A DNA stretch of 8,715 nucleotides. Origin: Brachyspira catarrhinii. GTDB taxonomy: Bacteria > Spirochaetota > Brachyspiria > Brachyspirales > Brachyspiraceae. Every line of letters starts with the position of its first letter. The stretch's first letter is position 1. The translations under genes and the position numbers were made by a program. Location: positions 1 to 8,715 of the forward strand of contig NZ_SJDU01000064.1 of the NCBI RefSeq assembly GCF_005518285.1. The letters are read 5' to 3'. The notes under the pieces were generated by a model that had not been told where the DNA came from, ran no database searches, and saw only the letters and a program-made list of their open reading frames with translations. This document shows positions 5,129-8,715 of the stretch, one piece after another.

Positions 5129-5689
5129 TTGAAAAAAATAATTCTTTTTACTTTTATTATTATAATTTCTTTATCTTCATATAATAAACTTTTTGCAAAT
5201 TATCCTTCTGGAAGCGCGGCGGGTTTTTTTATTCGTTTTAGTTTTCCGAGTCAGACATCGTTGGGCATCACGGGAAAATTCGAAGGAATTCCTTTTATGT
5301 TCGGCGGAATATTCAATATTGGGATATCTTCGAGCGGATGGAGTTGGTTTGGATTAAGCGCAAGCGCCGATTGGTGGGGATTTACCACAAAATTGGGCGA
5401 CTTGGGAAAATCGGATGTCAGGCTATATTTGGGACCGGGATTAGAAGCTATAACGGGATTCGGAAACAAATATTGGAATATAGAAGCGGCTTTCAGAATG
5501 CCCGTTGGAGTTTCGTTTATAGTCGACAGAGATTGGGAAATTTTTCTTCAAATTACTCCTGGTTTAAGTATCATTTCAATAGGAAGCAGAGGATTTGGAA
5601 CTTTCGGCTGGTATCCAAGTTATACGGGCTGGACATTCGCGTCTTTCTTTAGATTTTCGGGCGACTTCGGATTTAGATATTGGTTTTAA
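5129..5689 (+). CDS. Small outer-membrane beta-barrel protein (BAPKO_0422-like), copy 2
   Basis: From the TTG at 5129 the protein has 186 residues; no ATG is available near the start. The signal peptide is Lys-Lys, an Ile/Leu/Phe core and NKLFA, with cleavage likely before NYPSG. The mature chain aligns along its length with the upstream barrel: GKFEGIPFMFGG (VPVMFGG), SADWWGF, RLYLGPGL, FRMPVGVSFIV, WEIFLQITPG and the same end FGFRYWF. The pair therefore arose by tandem duplication and has diverged considerably, most in the loops (for example WYPSYTGW near the C-terminus). A terminator and promoter separate the copies, so they may be expressed under different conditions. It ends 12 bases from the convergent nadD stop, with no room for a separate terminator. 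Confidence 0.78.
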   Translation: MKKIILFTFIIIISLSSYNKLFANYPSGSAAGFFIRFSFPSQTSLGITGKFEGIPFMFGGIFNIGISSSGWSWFGLSASADWWGFTTKLGDLGKSDVRLYLGPGLEAITGFGNKYWNIEAAFRMPVGVSFIVDRDWEIFLQITPGLSIISIGSRGFGTFGWYPSYTGWTFASFFRFSGDFGFRYWF

Positions 5690-5701
5690 TTATTTTATTT
5701 T

Positions 5702-6283
5702 TTATAAATATAGTTTATTAGAAATTATATAGTCGTAAACTTTATCGTTTAGAAAATATCTGAAAGCTTTATTTTTTTTTATTCTCTCTCTTATTAAAGT
5801 GGAAGAAATGTCGATTCTTGGAGCGATTATGATTTTTATATTATATTTTTCTATATTCTCCTTATCTAAATTATCGTTTTCTTCTCTATTAACCGCTACA
5901 ATATTTGCAAGTTCGGATATTTTTTCTGGCTCTTTCCATTTGTGAAAATCTTTTATTAAATCCGCTCCTATAATCAAGGCGATTTTTCCGTCAACATTAT
6001 AATTCTCGTATAAATAATTCAAAGTTTTTATAGAATAAGAAATTCCTTCGCTTTTTAATTCGTAATCGTCAAATGAAAATCTTTTATCGTCTTCTATAGA
6101 AAGTTTAAGCATATTGAGTCTGTCTTCGTTTGAAACTTCTCCGCTTATATTTTTATGAGGAGGAATTTTGCTCGGAATAAACAAAACTTTATCGTAATTC
6201 AATTCCTTAAGAACCGTGTCGGCTAAAATCAAATGTCCCAAATGAGGAGGGTCGAATGTTCCGCCAAGAATAGCAATTTTCAT
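5702..6283 (-). CDS. nadD: Nicotinate-nucleotide adenylyltransferase NadD
   Basis: A 193-residue soluble enzyme of normal family length. It transfers AMP from ATP to nicotinate mononucleotide, making deamido-NAD in the NAD pathway. The nucleotidyltransferase signature GGTFDPPHLGH (7-17) is complete, followed by PPHK (41-44), IGADLI...F..W (105-116) and the C-terminal ISSTLIRERI (159-168), all typical of NadD. It is last in a minus-strand series after the restriction gene, with a 53-base gap that holds no clear promoter or terminator, so it may be read from the methyltransferase promoter. The ribosome binding site is poor (GCGGG, then T8A, before ATG). The usual neighbour rsfS is not present on the downstream side. 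Confidence 0.95.
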   Translation of the reverse strand: MKIAILGGTFDPPHLGHLILADTVLKELNYDKVLFIPSKIPPHKNISGEVSNEDRLNMLKLSIEDDKRFSFDDYELKSEGISYSIKTLNYLYENYNVDGKIALIIGADLIKDFHKWKEPEKISELANIVAVNREENDNLDKENIEKYNIKIIIAPRIDISSTLIRERIKKNKAFRYFLNDKVYDYIISNKLYL

Positions 6284-6336
6284 TAAAAAAAACCCGCTAA
6301 TTTTTATTTGTAATTTATAAAAGATAAAAACTATAT

Positions 6337-7128
6337 TTACATTTCCATAATTTTTTGATAAAGCTCGTCAAATATTTTTATATTCTTTTTATTTTCGGAT
6401 ATATTGGATAAACATTTTTCCAAATCGTCATATTTTATAGAAAGGAATTCGTCAAAAAATCTTTCGCCTCTTCTTATATTCGTTTCTTCGGGGATATAAT
6501 TATTTCCTTTCATTTTCTTATTGGTAAAATAAAATAATATCGGAATAACGGTTTCTTTGTAATTCTTGTTTTTTAGTTCGGTCGCTATTGCGGCGTAAGT
6601 CGTTAGAAATTTTTTGTTTATATTTACAAATTTTCCAGTGTCATGGTCATCGTTATATTTTACTTCAAAATAATATATATTTTTATTATTATAAAAAATT
6701 AAATCCGTATCGCATTTAACTTCAATAAAATTATTTCCTTTATCGTTTAATATTTCATTTTGTAATAAACGAAATTCTTTTTTCAAATCGGCGGTATGTT
6801 CGTATTGACATTTTGCAATATAATCGTCTATTCTTTTTATATTTGAATCCGACAGATAAAATTTATTATTCTTTTTTCCGTTATATTCTTCTAAAATTTT
6901 AAATTTATTTTCGTTTGATATTATTAAAGTCATAAGTTCTTCAATAAAATTTCCAAATTGAATATTCATGCTTTGCAATAATCCTCCAAATACTCTATAG
7001 TTTTTAGGTATAAAATGCATTTTCTTATCATGCTTTTCTTTTAGATTTTTTATCTTTTTATTGGAAATTGAATTTTCAATTATATTTCTAACCGCTTTAA
7101 TTATAATATTTTCCAAATCGTTTTTCAT
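6337..7128 (-). CDS. Type II restriction endonuclease, HinfI-like (GANTC)
   Basis: A 263-residue protein, close in length to R.HinfI (262). Assignment rests mainly on the neighbour: it starts within the stop codon of a methyltransferase that strongly resembles M.HinfI. A PD-(D/E)xK-type core is visible: CDTDLIFYNN (139-148; D142) then FEVK (154-157; E155 and K157), with the spacing expected of this nuclease fold. The N-terminal part is charged and helical. It would cut unmethylated GANTC. The start ATG overlaps the methyltransferase stop by one base (TAATG), so translation is coupled and the methyltransferase is made first, a safe order for a host receiving the system. Specificity is inferred from the partner, not from this protein. 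Confidence 0.8.
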   Translation of the reverse strand: MKNDLENIIIKAVRNIIENSISNKKIKNLKEKHDKKMHFIPKNYRVFGGLLQSMNIQFGNFIEELMTLIISNENKFKILEEYNGKKNNKFYLSDSNIKRIDDYIAKCQYEHTADLKKEFRLLQNEILNDKGNNFIEVKCDTDLIFYNNKNIYYFEVKYNDDHDTGKFVNINKKFLTTYAAIATELKNKNYKETVIPILFYFTNKKMKGNNYIPEETNIRRGERFFDEFLSIKYDDLEKCLSNISENKKNIKIFDELYQKIMEM

Positions 7129-8204
7129 TATGATAAATCCTTGTATATGTATCTTAATTTATTTATTGGTATAAATTCATTGTCATAATATGCGTAAAAA
7201 TAATCCCAACCGTTATTATTATTCAATCCTAATAATTTGGCGCTCATTTTATGTATTGATAAAGTTCCGTATTTATTAAAAACATTTCCGTCCGCTTTTA
7301 CTTTGCAAACCTCTTCACCTTTGGAAGTATATAAAGATTGCTCTTCGGTTAAAAGTCCTCGCTCTAATAATTTTTTCATAGGAACTTTAGGAGGTTTTGC
7401 TTCCAAAGATAATTCTGTTATTTCGTTTATTTCGGGATTTATTTCTTTTAATCTCTTTTCGGCATAATAAATATATTTTTCCTCTCTTTCTATTCCAATA
7501 TAATTTCTGCCTATCCTTTTTGCAACCGCTCCCGTAGTTCCTGTGCCAAAAAACGGGTCGAGAACCAAATCGTTAGGTTTAGAAGAAGATAAAATTATTT
7601 TGTAAAGCAATTCTTCGGGTTTTTGAGTGGAATGAACTTTGACTCCGCTATCGTCTTTTAATCTTTCGTTGCCTATGCATAATCCTATATTCCAAACGCT
7701 TTTTTCTTGTTTATCGTTATTCAAATATTTCATCGTTTTATAATTAAAAGTAAATTTAGTTTTTTTATTTTTACCGCACCAAAGCAAAGTTTCATGAGCG
7801 TTGCAAAATCTTGTCCCGCCAAAATTTGGAACGGGATTCGTTTTATGCCAAATAATATCATTTAATATCCAAAATCCCAAATCTTGCATTATTTTTCCGA
7901 TTCTAAAAATATTTTGAAAAGAACCTATAACCCAAATACTGCCCGTGATTTTTAATATTCTTTGACATTCTTTAAGCCAACCGATACAAAAATTATCATA
8001 TTCTTCAAAACCGCTGAATTTATCCCATGTATCCTCGACTCCATTAAATTTAGTTCCGTTCGTCCTTAAAAGCTCGCCTTCCGTTTGCATATAATATGGA
8101 GGGTCGGCAAATATAAGGTCTATACTCTCAGAAGGAATATTTTTTAATATCTCTAAAGAATCGCCTTTAATTATTTTATTTTTAATATCGTTTACAATAT
8201 ACAT
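7128..8204 (-). CDS. hinfIM: Adenine-N6 DNA methyltransferase, M.HinfI-like (GANTC)
   Basis: A 358-residue beta-class methyltransferase (M.HinfI is 359). Motif IV DPPY is at 34-37 and the SAM-binding motif DPFFGTGTTG at 216-225, the beta-class order. Long stretches match M.HinfI as I remember it: ESIDLIFADPPY, TGSIWVIGSFQN, NPVPNFGGTRFCNAHET, HSTQKPE, SSSKPND and SIHKMSAK. This makes GANTC the expected target, the same site as CcrM. The C-terminal region (about 265-355) corresponds to the extra domain shared by HinfI and CcrM enzymes (RAMA-like). It protects host DNA from the coupled endonuclease and could also affect gene expression by methylation. Start: AGG lies five bases before ATG. It has its own promoter at 8238-8266. 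Confidence 0.93.
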   Translation of the reverse strand: MYIVNDIKNKIIKGDSLEILKNIPSESIDLIFADPPYYMQTEGELLRTNGTKFNGVEDTWDKFSGFEEYDNFCIGWLKECQRILKITGSIWVIGSFQNIFRIGKIMQDLGFWILNDIIWHKTNPVPNFGGTRFCNAHETLLWCGKNKKTKFTFNYKTMKYLNNDKQEKSVWNIGLCIGNERLKDDSGVKVHSTQKPEELLYKIILSSSKPNDLVLDPFFGTGTTGAVAKRIGRNYIGIEREEKYIYYAEKRLKEINPEINEITELSLEAKPPKVPMKKLLERGLLTEEQSLYTSKGEEVCKVKADGNVFNKYGTLSIHKMSAKLLGLNNNNGWDYFYAYYDNEFIPINKLRYIYKDLS

Positions 8205-8237
8205 AATAGCCTAATCAAATTAAATAATTTTAAAATT

Positions 8238-8266
8238 AGTATAAATAAAAATTAAGAAAAATTCAA
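8238..8266 (-). promoter_or_regulatory. Promoter of the restriction-modification operon
   Basis: On the minus strand TTGAAT (8266-8261), exactly 17 bp, then TATACT (8243-8238). Transcription would start near 8231, about 27 bases before the methyltransferase ATG. No C-box-like palindrome for a controller protein is evident, and no controller gene is present. Confidence 0.5.
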
Positions 8267-8273
8267 TAAACAA

Positions 8274-8297
8274 AAGATTGCCCGCAGAATTGTAAGA
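8274..8297 (-). repeat. Solitary fragment of the dispersed repeat family
   Basis: The minus strand reads CTTACAATTCTGCGGGCAATCTT, matching the core seen at 176-192 (GCGTAAGCGTGGCAATCT) and 331-353 (CGCTTACAGCGGGCAGTCGCC). No GTCATTGCGA end is recognisable, so it is a truncated or decayed copy. It lies between the DUF4405 gene and the restriction-modification promoter. Confidence 0.4.
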
Positions 8298-8319
8298 TAA
8301 CAAATTTTACAAAATTTAT

Positions 8320-8715
8320 TTATTTTTTATTCATAAAATTACTAAACAAATAAAAAATCTGACAAATCGCCAAAGTAATAATAGAATATTCGATATAAAA
8401 AATTGCAAGATTAAAATTAACAAAATCTTTCGGAATCATAAACATCGACTTCCAAAGTTGGCTTTTAATAAATAAAAATATTCCCAAAGCAATGAATATA
8501 AAAAACAAAAAATTATATAAATAAAGCGCGTATTTTTTATTCGTTTCTTTTATAACGCGAGCAAGTTTTTTAAATGACGAATTCGTATGAAGTCCCAAAT
8601 GCAAAGCCATAAAAATAAATCCCCAAGCGGTAGACGAAACATGCAAATCTCTTGCAAATTGAGTCGCAATAAAAGGCGAAAATGAAAAAATGTTTCCAGA
8701 CATCATTATAGAACC
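8320..8715 (-). CDS. DUF4405-type membrane protein, N-terminus outside the window
   Basis: The frame is open to the window edge: the codons before the first ATG (8706) read Gly-Ser-Ile, so the true start lies beyond 8715. The visible 131 residues begin with GSIMMSG, like the mid-protein GxIMxS segment of DUF4405 proteins, then HVSSTAWGFIFMALHLGLH with histidines that could bind haem (22, 36 and 40 counted from the internal Met), and two further membrane helices (about 61-79 and 97-122). The family resembles small membrane b-type cytochromes; function is not established. The complete protein should have additional N-terminal helices. Downstream is AAATTTT-AC-AAAATTT (8302-8317), a short AT palindrome without a T run, so no firm terminator. 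Confidence 0.7.
   Translation of the reverse strand, partial: GSIMMSGNIFSFSPFIATQFARDLHVSSTAWGFIFMALHLGLHTNSSFKKLARVIKETNKKYALYLYNFLFFIFIALGIFLFIKSQLWKSMFMIPKDFVNFNLAIFYIEYSIITLAICQIFYLFSNFMNKK

Noticed and set aside
5338..5652. Alternative open frame of about 100 codons inside the second barrel gene
   Set aside because: It is in another frame of the same strand, has no ribosome binding site, and the overlapping frame has a signal peptide and clear homology to its paralogue.
7237..7467. Plus-strand open frame opposite the methyltransferase gene
   Set aside because: The minus-strand frame is a clear M.HinfI homologue here; the antisense frame has no recognisable product.
8302..8317. AAATTTT-AC-AAAATTT as terminator of the DUF4405 gene
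   Set aside because: It has only a 2-base loop, no GC pairs and no T run on the minus strand; such palindromes are expected by chance in this composition.

Overview
The window is very AT-rich, with short intergenic gaps. It carries spirochaete-type genes: a small outer-membrane beta-barrel resembling the BAPKO_0422 group, a membrane diadenylate cyclase with its YbbR partner, and a HinfI-type restriction-modification pair with AT-biased codons. The overall picture fits a spirochaete, most likely Brachyspira. That assignment is inference from gene content and composition; no rRNA or other decisive marker is present.

Layout: (1) 1-353 is a gene-free block of degraded dispersed repeats with inverted ends (GTCATTGCGA-type). 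It runs into the 3' end of the next gene and supplies that gene's last nine codons. (2) 325-1251 (-) encodes a small GT-A-type glycosyltransferase. Its 5' region (1252-1430) is elaborate: a full-consensus promoter (TTGACA, 16 bp, TATAAT), a palindrome at the predicted start site, five perfect 7-bp tandem repeats, a possible 17-codon leader ORF, and a terminator-like hairpin. (3) 1516-4224 (-) is a compact four-gene operon in the order cdaA, cdaR (YbbR), NusG-domain-II protein, Gx membrane protein. It links c-di-AMP synthesis with a membrane pair of unclear function. (4) 4225-4410 is a divergent control region with phased A/T tracts and a T12 run inside the likely promoter. (5) 4411-5689 (+) holds two related outer-membrane barrel proteins in tandem. 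A good intrinsic terminator separates them, and the second has its own putative promoter and a TTG start. (6) 5702-8204 (-) holds a HinfI-like adenine methyltransferase, its restriction endonuclease and nadD, apparently read in that order from one promoter near 8250. (7) 8320-8715 (-) is the C-terminal part of a DUF4405 membrane protein whose start lies outside the window.

Functionally, the window combines housekeeping (c-di-AMP signalling, NAD synthesis), surface components (two barrels and a glycosyltransferase) and one defence or epigenetic unit (GANTC restriction-modification). The most unusual parts are regulatory: the heptamer-repeat leader of the glycosyltransferase and the homopolymer-containing promoter of the first barrel gene. 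Both look able to change length by replication slippage. I saw no tRNA, rRNA, CRISPR array, transposase or phage gene.
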